Shown here: one piece after another, positions 7,994 to 17,342 of the stretch
Position numbering within the stretch: position 1 is the stretch's first letter
Layout: each line of letters opens with the position of its first letter
Assembly (NCBI GenBank): GCA_023460315.1
Contig: JAEWQO010000011.1
Location: forward strand, 1-56,375
Length of the DNA: 56,375 bases
Source: Actinomycetes bacterium
GTDB taxonomy: Bacteria; Actinomycetota; Coriobacteriia; Coriobacteriales; Eggerthellaceae
Reading direction: 5' to 3'
Notes under the pieces: model-generated
The model's input: only the letters and a program-made list of their open reading frames with translations
Database searches by the model: none
What the model was told of the DNA's origin: nothing
Position numbers and translations under genes: made by a program

Positions 7994-10351
7994 CTACGCG
8001 AAGTAGTCCGGTTCCTTGTTCTCCTGTAGGAACCGCGCAACGGCGGCAATGTCCTTTGTGACCGGGCAGTCCGGCAGTGCGGCCAACACCCGTTCCCGGT
8101 AGGCTCCATGCTCCCGGACGCGGGAATCCAGCAGCGCCACCACGCCGGTGTCGGTTTCCGAGCGGATGAGCCGCCCGAAGCCCTGTTTGAGCTTAATCAG
8201 CATTTCCGGCACTACAACCCGGTTTTTGTATTCCTCCATACTGTCGTACAGCGTCCGCTCGTAATCACTGATGGGATCGGGCACTGCAAATGGCAGCTTG
8301 GCGATGATAAGCATGGAGAGGATATCGCCGGGCAGGTCAATGCCCTCCCACAGCGCACCGGAGGCGAACAGGACGCCGTTCTTACTTTCGCGGAACCGGT
8401 CAATCGCTCTTTCGCCGCCCCGATCCAGCCGCAGCAGCGGAACGGGCAAAGCCTGCCCTGCCAGCAGCCCGTGTACCATATCCATTGCCTTATAGGAAGT
8501 AAAGAGAACCGCCGCGTGACCGTGAGAGGCCAGGATCAGGTGCTTTGCTTCCTCGGCAAGGGCATTGATGTACTGTTTGTCCCGGATATCGGGAAAGGGT
8601 ACAACTTCGCTGATGTACAGCAGTGCGTGCGTTTCGTAGTGAAAGGGAGAGGGCTTGCTGGTTTCCGTCAGGCGGGCAATCGGCAGTCTGTCAAGCCCCA
8701 AGACACGGCGGATATGGGTAAAGTCCCCGGAGGCCGACAGGGTGCCGGAGGTCAGAATGATGGGCAGCTTGCGGCTCCAGAGGTCGGCGGCCAGCATTTC
8801 ATTCAGCTTCTTCGGAATGGCGCAGAGGCTTGTCTGATCCATGCCGCCGCCCCGGTGAACAGGCGGCTTCTCCAGCCAGTAGACCAGCTCGATGTGCTTT
8901 TCTAAAACGGCGGCCTGTTCCATGGTACGGTCAAGCTCCCACCGAGCCTGCGCGCATCCGCCCCGGTAGCGAGGAAGGGGTTTACTCTCCAGCAGGGCGG
9001 CGCTCAGATCCAGTGCGATTTCCCTGATATTTCGCAGATGCCGGGCCGCTCTGCCGTCAATCACGGTTTTGAAGCGTTCCGCATCGTCCTGTAGTTCCTC
9101 CTGGGGAATACACGCGTCCAGCGCACGGAACAGCCGGTGGCTTTGGCGGGTCAGCTTTTTCGCCAGGTCTGTAATCTGCACGCCGCTTTCCCCCTGACGG
9201 TAGGTAAAGCCGCGGATTTCTTCCGTAATGGCAGGAATGGCATGGTTATCAAGATGCACACCGTACATCTGCCGGGCGGCGTCCAGAAACTTGTGAGCCT
9301 CGTCGATGATAACCGCCTGATAATGAGGGATAAGGGGAGGCTGTCCCTTGGTGCGGTGCAGAAGGTCAGCAAGAAAATAGTTGTGATTGCACACCTGCAC
9401 GTCAATCTCATTGGATTGCGCCCGCCGCAGGTACTGCTGATAGCGGCAGTATGCAAAGTTTTTACAGTCCTTTGGGCAGCGTCCCGACACACAGATTTTC
9501 CGTTTCAGATAGGCGGTCAGCCCCTCCGCGTCGGCAAGGTCGGCGGAACCGGAGGCAAGAAACGGCTCCAGCATCTGCTTTGTGGCATCGTCCGCGTTCT
9601 GATAGCAGGTGAGCAGCTTTTTTTCACAGAGATAATGCTCCTTGCCTTTGCGGATCGCGCCTGTAAGTGGCTTTTGAATGATCTTGTGCTCCATAAGAAT
9701 ACCGGACAGCTCCGGCAGGTAATCGCGGGTAACGGCATTTTGCAGGGCGATGCTGGAGGTGGATACCACCACCGGCATATGTGCGCTCTGCGCGTAGCTT
9801 TGCTTCGGGTAACTGCCCCGCAGCCAAAAGTCGTTGACGCGCCCCCGCTTGGCAAGCAGTGCGGCAATGAGATAGGCGTGGGTTTTCCCGGTGCCCACCT
9901 CAGCCTCGGCCAGCGACACGTTTCGGCGGACGATGGCATTTAAAATGTGTTCGGCAAGCTCGATCTGCTTTTCCCGTATTCCGTAGCCATGGGCCGGAAG
10001 CAGGCTGCGGAAGGTATCCTCCATCATTTCAGCAAGCCGGTCATGGAACAGGTTCCTGCCCGGCGGCATCTCCGCACAAAAGCGGCCGGAGCCTGCTATG
10101 CCGGAGGCTTTGAGCCTTTCCAGAATTTCCGGAACGCCGGAAAGGGCAAGCTGCCGGGTTCTGCGGCTGATGGTAGCGGAGCGGCCGGTTTCCAGATTGA
10201 CGGCTTTGTATACATAGCCCTTTCCGGTATCCCGTTCCAGCAGGATGCAGCCATAGGCAAAGAACAAGGCGTCGCCCCGGAAACGGGCGGCAATGTCGGG
10301 CGGTATCTCCCGGCTGATTTCCCGTAATATATCGTTGTATGGCGTATTCAT
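7994..10351 (-). CDS. DinG/XPD-like ATP-dependent DNA helicase of a mobile element
   Basis: A 785-residue superfamily-2 helicase. Seen directly: Walker A in EAEVGTGKTHAYL, a Cys cluster consistent with an iron-sulfur domain (CEKK, then CVSGRCPKDCKNFAYC), the DEAH box in AVIIDEAHKFLD, and C-terminal motifs GALWEGIDLPGD and QGFGRLIRSETDTGV. The ATG at 10351 is chosen because GGGGG lies 8 nt upstream; a longer frame to 10405 lacks a good site. DinG-like helicases unwind DNA 5' to 3', and element-borne versions are presumed to help transfer or replication. A 17-codon remnant of its 3' end with the same ENKEPDYFA tail persists at 52976-53025. Confidence 0.9.
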   Translation of the reverse strand: MNTPYNDILREISREIPPDIAARFRGDALFFAYGCILLERDTGKGYVYKAVNLETGRSATISRRTRQLALSGVPEILERLKASGIAGSGRFCAEMPPGRNLFHDRLAEMMEDTFRSLLPAHGYGIREKQIELAEHILNAIVRRNVSLAEAEVGTGKTHAYLIAALLAKRGRVNDFWLRGSYPKQSYAQSAHMPVVVSTSSIALQNAVTRDYLPELSGILMEHKIIQKPLTGAIRKGKEHYLCEKKLLTCYQNADDATKQMLEPFLASGSADLADAEGLTAYLKRKICVSGRCPKDCKNFAYCRYQQYLRRAQSNEIDVQVCNHNYFLADLLHRTKGQPPLIPHYQAVIIDEAHKFLDAARQMYGVHLDNHAIPAITEEIRGFTYRQGESGVQITDLAKKLTRQSHRLFRALDACIPQEELQDDAERFKTVIDGRAARHLRNIREIALDLSAALLESKPLPRYRGGCAQARWELDRTMEQAAVLEKHIELVYWLEKPPVHRGGGMDQTSLCAIPKKLNEMLAADLWSRKLPIILTSGTLSASGDFTHIRRVLGLDRLPIARLTETSKPSPFHYETHALLYISEVVPFPDIRDKQYINALAEEAKHLILASHGHAAVLFTSYKAMDMVHGLLAGQALPVPLLRLDRGGERAIDRFRESKNGVLFASGALWEGIDLPGDILSMLIIAKLPFAVPDPISDYERTLYDSMEEYKNRVVVPEMLIKLKQGFGRLIRSETDTGVVALLDSRVREHGAYRERVLAALPDCPVTKDIAAVARFLQENKEPDYFA

Positions 10352-10904
10352 AGGTATTCCCCCTGTAAGGGTCTGGCGGCACAGTGGTACGGCGGTGCGG
10401 CGCATGGCTCACGATTACACTTGGCGATTCCGCTGCCCTTGGGCATAACGGATCAATGGTGCATGGCCGCCCCGCCGCAGTAGCTCTGCCGCCAAACCAA
10501 ATCAATTTAAGCGGTAGCTATTTTAAAAAACATCCTATTTGACCACGCTTCCCGGATGTGAGGGGGGCAGCATCGGGCCGTGACGGCAAGTGTCACGCAT
10601 GAAAGCTCCCCCCGGCCTTTCCCAGCCGGGGCGACGCTTCCCCCGCGCAGCCAATTCGCGGGTTCCGTGAGGAAAAGTATCATTATGGCTCCCGTGCCTT
10701 TTGTCTGCCGGTTTCGTCATATGCCGAAAGCGGGCGCTCGCACCTGCTTCTTCATGCTGAAACAGGCGGTCCTGGCGCGCGGCGCGGGAGGTAATGTACC
10801 CGATGCTCCGATATGACCGACAGCGTGGCCGGTATTTGTCAAGGAACAGGCGAAAGGCGAAAAGAACCTTTCACCTAATGTCAAAAAAGGAGGGGGGTGA
10901 CGAG
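10352..10904. other. Gene-poor GC-rich stretch between helicase and sigma-like gene
   Basis: I see no convincing gene in this 553-nt stretch. Open frames of 60-80 codons exist on both strands but lack ribosome binding sites and protein-like composition. It contains a GC hairpin (CCCCGGC at 10610-10616 with GCCGGGG at 10625-10631). Just after the sigma-like stop is an A/T-rich run and a GGAGGGGGG tract on the plus strand. Confidence 0.5.
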
Positions 10905-11399
10905 TCACTCTTTAAAAAATTTTTTTAATTTTTTTGAAGCCCATTGTAAACTGTCCCAAACCGCCCGCTGGTGAACTTGTTCCCTTTCCGAAATCTGTCG
11001 TATGGACAATCCCTGAAAGAAATGCAGAATAAACCTGCGCCTTTGTGTTTCGGTCAGCTGCCCACTGTCCAGAAGCTGCCGGGCAGCTTTCAATGCCTTG
11101 TTTTTCTCGGCATTATGTATCAGCATGGTATCGGGGGGCGGCGCGGAAAGCGGTTCGGTTTCCTCCAGCCCGTTTATAGTCACATCCAGACGGCTTGTCC
11201 GATGTTCGTGTACGACTTGCCGGTGATAGATTTCATCCGACAGGGCTTTCAGCTCCCGAAAGTCCTCCGCCGTCTTGCCGGGGTTTTCCGCCAGATAATC
11301 CTCTAAAGTGATCTCCAAACGGACACGGTCGGCAAATTTATATACAATCCCCTCACTGTACTTGTTGAGGGCATAATCACTTTCCTTGTAATTTTTCAT
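10905..11399 (-). CDS. Sigma-70 region 4-like regulatory protein of a mobile element
   Basis: A 164-residue protein starting at the ATG at 11399, with GGAGGAAAGG just upstream. The C-terminal 60 residues have a helix-turn-helix resembling sigma region 4: LTETQRRRFILHFFQGLSIR, then QISEREQVHQRAVWDSLQWA. The N-terminal half has no sigma region 2, so this is probably a truncated sigma-like regulator of the kind encoded by conjugative elements. It sits upstream of the helicase/recombinase block and downstream of an attenuator-like hairpin. No region-4-type protein is present in the peptide-export locus, so a link to the SpoIIE/STAS proteins is not indicated. Confidence 0.7.
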   Translation of the reverse strand: MKNYKESDYALNKYSEGIVYKFADRVRLEITLEDYLAENPGKTAEDFRELKALSDEIYHRQVVHEHRTSRLDVTINGLEETEPLSAPPPDTMLIHNAEKNKALKAARQLLDSGQLTETQRRRFILHFFQGLSIRQISEREQVHQRAVWDSLQWASKKLKKFFKE

Positions 11400-11545
11400 G
11401 TTCCTTTCCTCCGAACTCTGAATTTTTGTGAAATTCAAGGTCCGGAGGGCGGGGAACGACAATGTAAAAGCGTGTTTGCCTGATCGAGAGATAAATTGTA
11501 AAAGTATGTAAATACCGGTCGGGGTTTATATTTTCTTGTCGAATA

Positions 11546-11588
11546 AAAAAAGTCAGCAGATTGCCAATGGCAAAATGCTGACTTTTTT
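11546..11588 (-). terminator. Hairpin with T tract upstream of the sigma-like gene
   Basis: A 13-bp stem, AAAAAAGTCAGCA (11546-11558) with TGCTGACTTTTTT (11576-11588), conserved loop GATTGCCAATGGCAAAA. It is a terminator on either strand. It follows the short ORF at 11646-11687 and recurs almost unchanged at 53159-53201, where its next base is the start of a group II intron fragment. Confidence 0.8.
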
Positions 11589-11645
11589 AGAATAGACTTA
11601 TGAAATTGTATATGTAGAGGGCGGCATAGACGGATTGCACCGTCT

Positions 11646-11687
11646 TTATCTACACCTCCATGTGAGAGGGCAGTTGTTGTTTTCCAT
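11646..11687 (-). CDS. Putative 13-codon leader peptide
   Basis: The frame MENNNCPLTWRCR lies between a c-di-GMP-I riboswitch and a terminator-like hairpin, with AAAGGGG upstream of its ATG. The paralogous region in the right-hand copy also has a short ORF here (MKTSCFDMRWK, 53270-53305), and the stop in both is followed by the same AAAGACGGTG sequence. A short ORF followed by a strong hairpin is the layout of a translation-coupled attenuator. Whether it is translated is not shown. Confidence 0.4.
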   Translation of the reverse strand: MENNNCPLTWRCR

Positions 11688-11768
11688 AGAGATACCCCTT
11701 TCGCCAGAGCAAGCGAAAGCCGGTATCCCGATATCCCAATAATCCGTCAAAATCCGTAAGAAATAGCA

Positions 11769-11802
11769 AGGGCGTGCCCTCTGTTTGGAGAGGGCACGCC
11801 CT
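11769..11802 (-). terminator. Strong hairpin downstream of the c-di-GMP-I riboswitch
   Basis: A perfect 14-bp stem, AGGGCGTGCCCTCT (11769-11782) with AGAGGGCACGCCCT (11789-11802). It starts about 12 nt after the riboswitch aptamer on the minus strand. The T tract is imperfect (TTGCTATTTCTT). It is the natural candidate for the expression platform. A decayed version lies at 53381-53410. Confidence 0.65.
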
Positions 11803-11811
11803 GCGCGGTTT

Positions 11812-11905
11812 TTGGCAGCCAGGCTATCGTAGCGCTTTATGAAACGCCTTAGACCCTGTAGCTTTGCGCCCACGGTTTTCACCGTGTTTGCCCTTGGCAA
11901 TATAT
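11812..11905 (-). ncRNA. c-di-GMP-I (GEMM-I) riboswitch, intact copy
   Basis: Read on the minus strand, the segment has the GEMM-I core: GGGCAAAC (11893-11886), a hairpin CACGGT-GAAA-ACCGTG with the GNRA-type loop, GGGCGCAAAGC, a GGGTCTAAGG stretch, and a closing CTACGATAGCCTGGCTGCC ending at 11814. The right-hand copy near 55 kb keeps the core while its hairpin changes (CCGGT-TAAA-ATCGG), which is compensatory variation. It lies 3' of the SLH gene stop at 11919 and 5' of a strong hairpin, a short ORF and the sigma-like gene, so it should act on whatever is transcribed beyond 11769 toward lower coordinates. c-di-GMP-I riboswitches often control surface and motility genes. Confidence 0.85.
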
Positions 11906-11918
11906 TCTGTTGTCTTGG

Positions 11919-14900
11919 TTACTTGGCCTTTCTCACGCCATTTTTATCAACCTCATAACCATCGACCTTGGTGCTCTTGGCAAGAGAGCCGTCGGCATAA
12001 AAGTAATACCATTTTCCGTCAATCTGAAGCCATTTGCCAGCAATCATGACACCATGGGTATCAAAATAATAGCGCTTTGAATTTCCGCTCGCTCCAATGT
12101 CTTTCCAGCCTGTGACGGCACTGCCGTCTGACGACAGGAAGAACCATTCGCCTTTTGCGTTTTGCTTCCAGCCGCTTGCGAAGGCACCGCCAATGCTGTC
12201 AAAACAGTAGACCTTGCCATTAATAGTCTGCCATCCGGTGAGAGCTTTTCCATTTTTAAAGAACATCCACTGGCCAGAATCATTTTTTACCCAGCCCTGC
12301 GCAGTATCACTGAAAACCGTCAGCTCCACAAAGCGCCGCAGCACTGCCGAAACCTCGGCACGGGTGGCCGTTCCCTGCGGATCGTAAAAGTTATTGTTTT
12401 TGCCTTGGATGATACCCGCCATCTGGATGCGTTTTACGGAAGGAGCCGCCCACGCGCCAATTTTGGTATTGTCAGCAAAGGTGTTCTGTGCGTGAACCTC
12501 CGGCAGCTTAAAGCCGATAGACGTGGCATATCTGTCCATCATAACCGCCATCTGCTCACGAGTCACAAGACCGTCCGGGTTGAACTTACCTCCGCCAATA
12601 CCGACGAGAATATTGTTTTTCACACCCCATTCGATATATCCCATGTAGTAAGCGTCAGCCTTTACGTCAGTGAAGCTCGACTGCTTATAGGCGCTGATGT
12701 CGGCATTTGCCAAACGTCCGAGTGCTGTTACAAACATACCCCGTGTCATAGAACCGTTGGGATTGAACGTGGTGGCGCTGGTGCCGGTCATAAGGCCGCG
12801 GTTTGCGACAAAGAGAATATCGTCCTTTGCCCAATGACCGGCGATGTCAGTAAAGTTAAAGCTGGCTTTGTAGGCTACGCCGTAAGTGGAGAAGTGGTTG
12901 GTGGAAAACACCACCGTTCCGCGCTTTGCATCGTAGCTGGAATCGGTGAGGTAGGTCACTTTGCCTTTTGCGTCCACATAGACGGCGTAGACGTTACCTG
13001 CAATCTCACCTTTTTGCAGGGTATAAGGAATCTCCACGCTGACACTGCCCTTGCCAAAATCGGTCACGGATTTTCCGCTGCCGTAGGTTGTCTTAAGGTC
13101 ATATGCGGGACGGTTGCCGATGGCGGTCTTTGCATCGCCGGTCAGCTTTGCATTGTCCATGCGGGTAGCGGAAAGCTGGACGTCGGCCTTTGCCTGGCGG
13201 TTGATCTCCGTCACCGCCGCAAGGTCAATGCCGATGGTAAGATCAGGGCGATCAATAGCAAGCTGAACGCTGGCAATCCTGTTGCCGATGACTTGCTCCT
13301 GTGTAGTCTTGGGCAAATTGACTGTCACAGTGTTTGCGTCCTTGCCGCCTGTGGTGACATGAATGACTGCCGTAATATCGCCTGCGTTCACGCCTTTTTT
13401 CGCTGCGGCAGCCTTTGCGTCCGCAATGGCGTCGGTGATGTTTTTGTCGGTCAGGCCAACATTGGCGTTGCCCATATTGTCCACCGTGGCCTTGTTTTCC
13501 GTGCTGCCGGTGACCGGCTCAGTGGGCTTGGTAGACGGAGAGGTTGTGGAACCGCCGCTATCGGAGCCGCCACCGCCGTTATCACCGTTTGTGGATAGCT
13601 TGGCGATAGCTGCGTCGATCCCGATACTGTCGCTCTCTTGGTTAAGTACCAGTTGGAAGGTGCCCCTGATAGAGCCTGTTGCAGAGGTGGTCGCCTGCGT
13701 TTTTGTAAATTCATTCGTGTTATCCCATGCCACGGTCACACCATAGAGTGAAGCGGCTTGTGCGACACTTAAAATATCCGCCGCCGTTGTACTGTTGGAG
13801 AATGACATCCGGTTGATTGCCGCCATAATCGCTGCCTTGGCTGCGGCAAGCTTTTGCGCGTCGGTAAGACCGGAGATGCTTTTGGTCAGCGTCAAATTCT
13901 TGCCAGTAAGATTGGCGGTTGATACCGTAATACCTGTGATTGTGCCGCTGTCATAACCCGTGCAGCTAACCGCGACAGTATAGCTTCCGGCGGGTACTCC
14001 GGTAAAGCTGTAGCTGCCGTTTGCCGCCGTTGTCGTGCCGAGTACATTTCCGCCGCCGTCCTTGAGCTGCAAGCTTGCGGGGATACCCGCGCCGGTATCG
14101 CTGCCCTTGATCGTTCCACTGATGGTGTAGGCAGGAACGCTGCTTTCCCGAAAGGTAACATTGACCGTCACCCCATATGCGGGCATGGTGAAGCTGCCGT
14201 TTGTAACCGTCACTGTTGTGTCTGAATCCCCGGTTTTATAAACCGAAATGGTGTCTAATTCATAACCGCTGCTTGCGGCGGGCGTGACGGTGACCGTCTG
14301 CCCCTCTGTCGCGGAGGAAACCTCATTGCCGTTTACCCTCACTGTGAAGCTGCCGTTTGAGGTGTCTTCCTTGGCGATTGCCTTCGCCGCCGCCAGCTTG
14401 AGCTGACCGTTTTGCGCAATAACGGCAAAGCCGCTGTTGTCACTGACGAATTTTGAGATGTAAGCGCTGTTGTTAACGGTATTTCCCTCGGTGAACACAC
14501 CCTCTTGGCGAGTAACCGCATAAGTATTAAAATTTATATTAACGAGGCTTACGCCGATTGCTGTGCTGCATGTGAACGCTTCAGTAATGCCGATAAAAGC
14601 AATACCGCTGCCAACACTCATCAGCGCAACATTGTCGCTCGCCGCGCCGACTGTGTTGCCGGAGATATTCACATTACCGGACAGCGTCATCCCTTCGGCA
14701 AACACACCGCCGCCCGCGCCGCCTTCGGCTACGGTGTTGCCTGTGATACTGCCGCCGCTCATGGTGAAACTGCCCTCGTTTGCCACGCCGCCGCCGCATG
14801 GCATCAAACCGCTGATCAAAATGCAGGAATTACCGGCAATACTTCCTCCCGTCATATTAAATGCGCCCATGTTTGTTATGCCGCCGCCGTTTGCAGCGGT

Positions 14901-17327
14901 GTTTCCTGTGATATTGCCGCCGGTCATGGTAAAGGTGCCATAAAAACCGATATAAACGCCGCCGCCCGTGCCGTCTTCGGTGCCTTGTCCCCCGGTGATA
15001 CTGCCTTGACTGGAAACGATGTTTGTGCTGCTGTCACAAAGGGTCAGATTGCCTCTCACGCCAAGGACATTCCTATCCCTGACACTTGTTATATGACTGC
15101 CGTCGAGGGTCTTGCCGTTCAGGTCAAGCATGGTGGTCTTGCTCGACGCAAACTCCAGCGTGGCGGCGATGTCCACATTCTCCAAAAGCTGAATGTACGC
15201 CGTGCCGCTGCCTAAACCGTTGGCATAGGCCATAGCATCGGTCAGGCTGCCGCTTGTCCAAGCGTCGGAGCCGGGCGGTTGGTCATTGCTCGCGCCGGTG
15301 GCAATTCCCCATTGCGCCTGGGGCGCGGGTGAGATTTGGACATACTTATAGCTGTTGCTAAGATCATAAACGGAAGTATTGAGTGTGACGGCAGCCGCGT
15401 CCGCGTCCGTTCTATTCTCCGAGGCAATCGCCACAAGCCCTGCGGGATTAAGGTTTTCTAATTGAAGCGCGCGTGTATATCCTGTGGCGGTAACGGTGGA
15501 GTTGGAAATCTCAGCCGTGCCGTAGGAAATGCCAATGCTGTTACCTGCTGTGTAACCGCCGTTGGCTGTGACAGTGGCGTTTGTAATGGAAAGGGTTCCG
15601 TATGACTGCATGAAGATGCCGCCGACTGTATTGCCGGCCACTCCGGTGGAATCACCCCCTGTGGCGGTCACCGTGCAGTTGCTGATTGTCACGCCGTTAT
15701 CGCCCCAAATACCGTAGCTGTTCCCTTCGGATGGCGCGCTGGTAACGTCGAGAGAGCTTCCCGCCGCGCCTGTAATGCTTAGCGCTCCATTAAAAATGCA
15801 AATTCCGAAAACCTGGGTTTGACCTGTAACATCGCTGATATCAACGATGTTATCCCCAATGAGAGCAATGTTCAAGTCGCCGCTGCTCTTGAAGATACCG
15901 CCGCGCCAAGAGGTGTGGCCGTTGTCGGGGGGAGCCTGCAGCGTGGTTATGCGCGCGCCGTTCAGCGTCAGGGTGTTGGTGTCCGCGTCATAAGTGACGG
16001 TGGGAGTGTAGGTGTCGCCAAGCACGTTACTTGCGTTTGCACTGGTGACCTCGGTCGTGCCGACCCATATACCGTATTTGGTAGCCGACGGCGCAATTTT
16101 GACATACAGTGCGTTGCTGAAAGTTGAATCAGAGGGCATGGCGCTCGCACTTGTGGCATCTGCCCCGGCATATACGGTATAGCCCTCACCTGCGGTGATT
16201 GTGCCGCCGCCGCTGCCGCTGGCGCTGATGATGGCCATACCGGCATCACCGCTGCCGCTTACGGCGATCAAGGTAGCCGAGCCGGAAACATCCACATTTC
16301 CTTTGATGCCAAAACCGGCTCTGCCATTATCACCACTCTCCCCCAAACTAGCCGTTCCCCCTCTGCCACCTGTAACAGTGAGCGTAGCCGTGCCCGTAAC
16401 CACGACATCGCCGTAAATACCGGCACCGCCGTCGCTTCCAGAGGTTCCCGCGCTACCGGCGCAGCCGTCACCACCTGTCAGGGAGCTATCCGCAATCACG
16501 TTCAAGGCGACTGAATCGCTTGTCACCGTCAGAGCATTTGCGCCGGATATCGTCGCAGATGCTGCTGCCGGCACTCTGATTGTCACGCCGTCAAGGTTCA
16601 GCGTCACGTCAGAAGTGCTGACCACGATAGTATTGGAAGTCGAGTCTTTTCCATCTGCCATGCCAACGGTGTATTTCCCCGCTGTGTCAAAGGTAAGCGT
16701 ATGGCTGGTGTCATTGAATATTGGTGCAGCGCCATCTCCTTCTATGCTGACGGAAAAATCCCCGTAGTCAGCGGGCGCACCCGTACGCAAAGCCATCATG
16801 CGGGGCTGTGCGCCTACCGTTACGGTGATTTCAGGCAGGTCGGCGCTGACCGTATAGCCCTCTATTACAGGTGTAAATATATAATCGCCGTTTTCGTTTC
16901 CGTCATATTCCGGCTCGGCAGTCCATGTAACCTGAATATCAACGGTCGTTTCCTCCCATTCGGGAGCAGAAGGTTCTTGCTGCCTGATTGTTTCCGTCTC
17001 TATGGCAGAACCGGTGGTTGCAACCGTCACGTTACCGGACACAGAACCCCCTTCCTGATTTCCTGAATCCTGAACATTTCCTTCTGCCGTCCCGCTGTCA
17101 ACAGTCCTCATTGTCCTCACCGTTGCCGTCAGGCTTTCAGGGAGTTCCAAATCCTCAATCTGTGTGCCGGTCGCAACGTTTTTTTCTGTTTCATCCAGCG
17201 CCGCAAAAGCTATAATTTCCCCAGCCGTGCCATTCGAAGTATTGACTTCTTCGGCCATAGCCGAAACAGGCAGCAGGGTCAGCACCATGCACACCGAAAG
17301 CAGAATGCTCAAAAGTCTTTTTCTCAT
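11919..17327 (-). CDS. Large secreted S-layer-homology surface protein with choline-binding-type repeats
   Basis: This 1802-residue protein starts MRKRLLSILLSVCMVLTLLP, a Sec signal peptide ending near AMAEE. A long Gly/Ser/Thr/Asn-rich body (about 170-1000) has repeated GGSITGN, GGGITNMG and GNTV units typical of a right-handed beta-helix adhesin. It is followed by a GTVTP-type repeat and a carboxypeptidase-regulatory-like Ig fold (SGTIKGSDTGAGIPASLQL). Three SLH motifs lie at about 1493-1677 (FTDIAGHWA, FTDVKADAYYMGYIEW, FADNTKIGAWA), with aromatic GW/WYYF repeats at 1678-1802. SLH domains anchor proteins to cell-wall polysaccharide. RBS GGAGG lies 11 nt before the ATG, and the gene follows the small Cys protein by 15 nt, suggesting one operon. 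A partial paralogue lies at 55.1 kb. Confidence 0.9.
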   Translation of the reverse strand: MRKRLLSILLSVCMVLTLLPVSAMAEEVNTSNGTAGEIIAFAALDETEKNVATGTQIEDLELPESLTATVRTMRTVDSGTAEGNVQDSGNQEGGSVSGNVTVATTGSAIETETIRQQEPSAPEWEETTVDIQVTWTAEPEYDGNENGDYIFTPVIEGYTVSADLPEITVTVGAQPRMMALRTGAPADYGDFSVSIEGDGAAPIFNDTSHTLTFDTAGKYTVGMADGKDSTSNTIVVSTSDVTLNLDGVTIRVPAAASATISGANALTVTSDSVALNVIADSSLTGGDGCAGSAGTSGSDGGAGIYGDVVVTGTATLTVTGGRGGTASLGESGDNGRAGFGIKGNVDVSGSATLIAVSGSGDAGMAIISASGSGGGTITAGEGYTVYAGADATSASAMPSDSTFSNALYVKIAPSATKYGIWVGTTEVTSANASNVLGDTYTPTVTYDADTNTLTLNGARITTLQAPPDNGHTSWRGGIFKSSGDLNIALIGDNIVDISDVTGQTQVFGICIFNGALSITGAAGSSLDVTSAPSEGNSYGIWGDNGVTISNCTVTATGGDSTGVAGNTVGGIFMQSYGTLSITNATVTANGGYTAGNSIGISYGTAEISNSTVTATGYTRALQLENLNPAGLVAIASENRTDADAAAVTLNTSVYDLSNSYKYVQISPAPQAQWGIATGASNDQPPGSDAWTSGSLTDAMAYANGLGSGTAYIQLLENVDIAATLEFASSKTTMLDLNGKTLDGSHITSVRDRNVLGVRGNLTLCDSSTNIVSSQGSITGGQGTEDGTGGGVYIGFYGTFTMTGGNITGNTAANGGGITNMGAFNMTGGSIAGNSCILISGLMPCGGGVANEGSFTMSGGSITGNTVAEGGAGGGVFAEGMTLSGNVNISGNTVGAASDNVALMSVGSGIAFIGITEAFTCSTAIGVSLVNINFNTYAVTRQEGVFTEGNTVNNSAYISKFVSDNSGFAVIAQNGQLKLAAAKAIAKEDTSNGSFTVRVNGNEVSSATEGQTVTVTPAASSGYELDTISVYKTGDSDTTVTVTNGSFTMPAYGVTVNVTFRESSVPAYTISGTIKGSDTGAGIPASLQLKDGGGNVLGTTTAANGSYSFTGVPAGSYTVAVSCTGYDSGTITGITVSTANLTGKNLTLTKSISGLTDAQKLAAAKAAIMAAINRMSFSNSTTAADILSVAQAASLYGVTVAWDNTNEFTKTQATTSATGSIRGTFQLVLNQESDSIGIDAAIAKLSTNGDNGGGGSDSGGSTTSPSTKPTEPVTGSTENKATVDNMGNANVGLTDKNITDAIADAKAAAAKKGVNAGDITAVIHVTTGGKDANTVTVNLPKTTQEQVIGNRIASVQLAIDRPDLTIGIDLAAVTEINRQAKADVQLSATRMDNAKLTGDAKTAIGNRPAYDLKTTYGSGKSVTDFGKGSVSVEIPYTLQKGEIAGNVYAVYVDAKGKVTYLTDSSYDAKRGTVVFSTNHFSTYGVAYKASFNFTDIAGHWAKDDILFVANRGLMTGTSATTFNPNGSMTRGMFVTALGRLANADISAYKQSSFTDVKADAYYMGYIEWGVKNNILVGIGGGKFNPDGLVTREQMAVMMDRYATSIGFKLPEVHAQNTFADNTKIGAWAAPSVKRIQMAGIIQGKNNNFYDPQGTATRAEVSAVLRRFVELTVFSDTAQGWVKNDSGQWMFFKNGKALTGWQTINGKVYCFDSIGGAFASGWKQNAKGEWFFLSSDGSAVTGWKDIGASGNSKRYYFDTHGVMIAGKWLQIDGKWYYFYADGSLAKSTKVDGYEVDKNGVRKAK

Positions 17328-17342
17328 ATCGTTTCTATCCTC

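Noticed and set aside
10580..10816. Possible small genes between helicase and sigma-like gene
   Set aside because: Frames on both strands lack ribosome binding sites and have composition typical of GC-rich noncoding DNA.
10905..11399. Sigma-like protein as the output of the STAS/SpoIIE system
   Set aside because: It lacks sigma region 2, lies with mobile-element genes and is far from the partner-switching operon.
12162..13598. 478-codon plus-strand open frame
   Set aside because: It is antisense to the SLH gene, whose domain structure is clear; the plus-strand product is low-complexity with no motifs or ribosome binding site.
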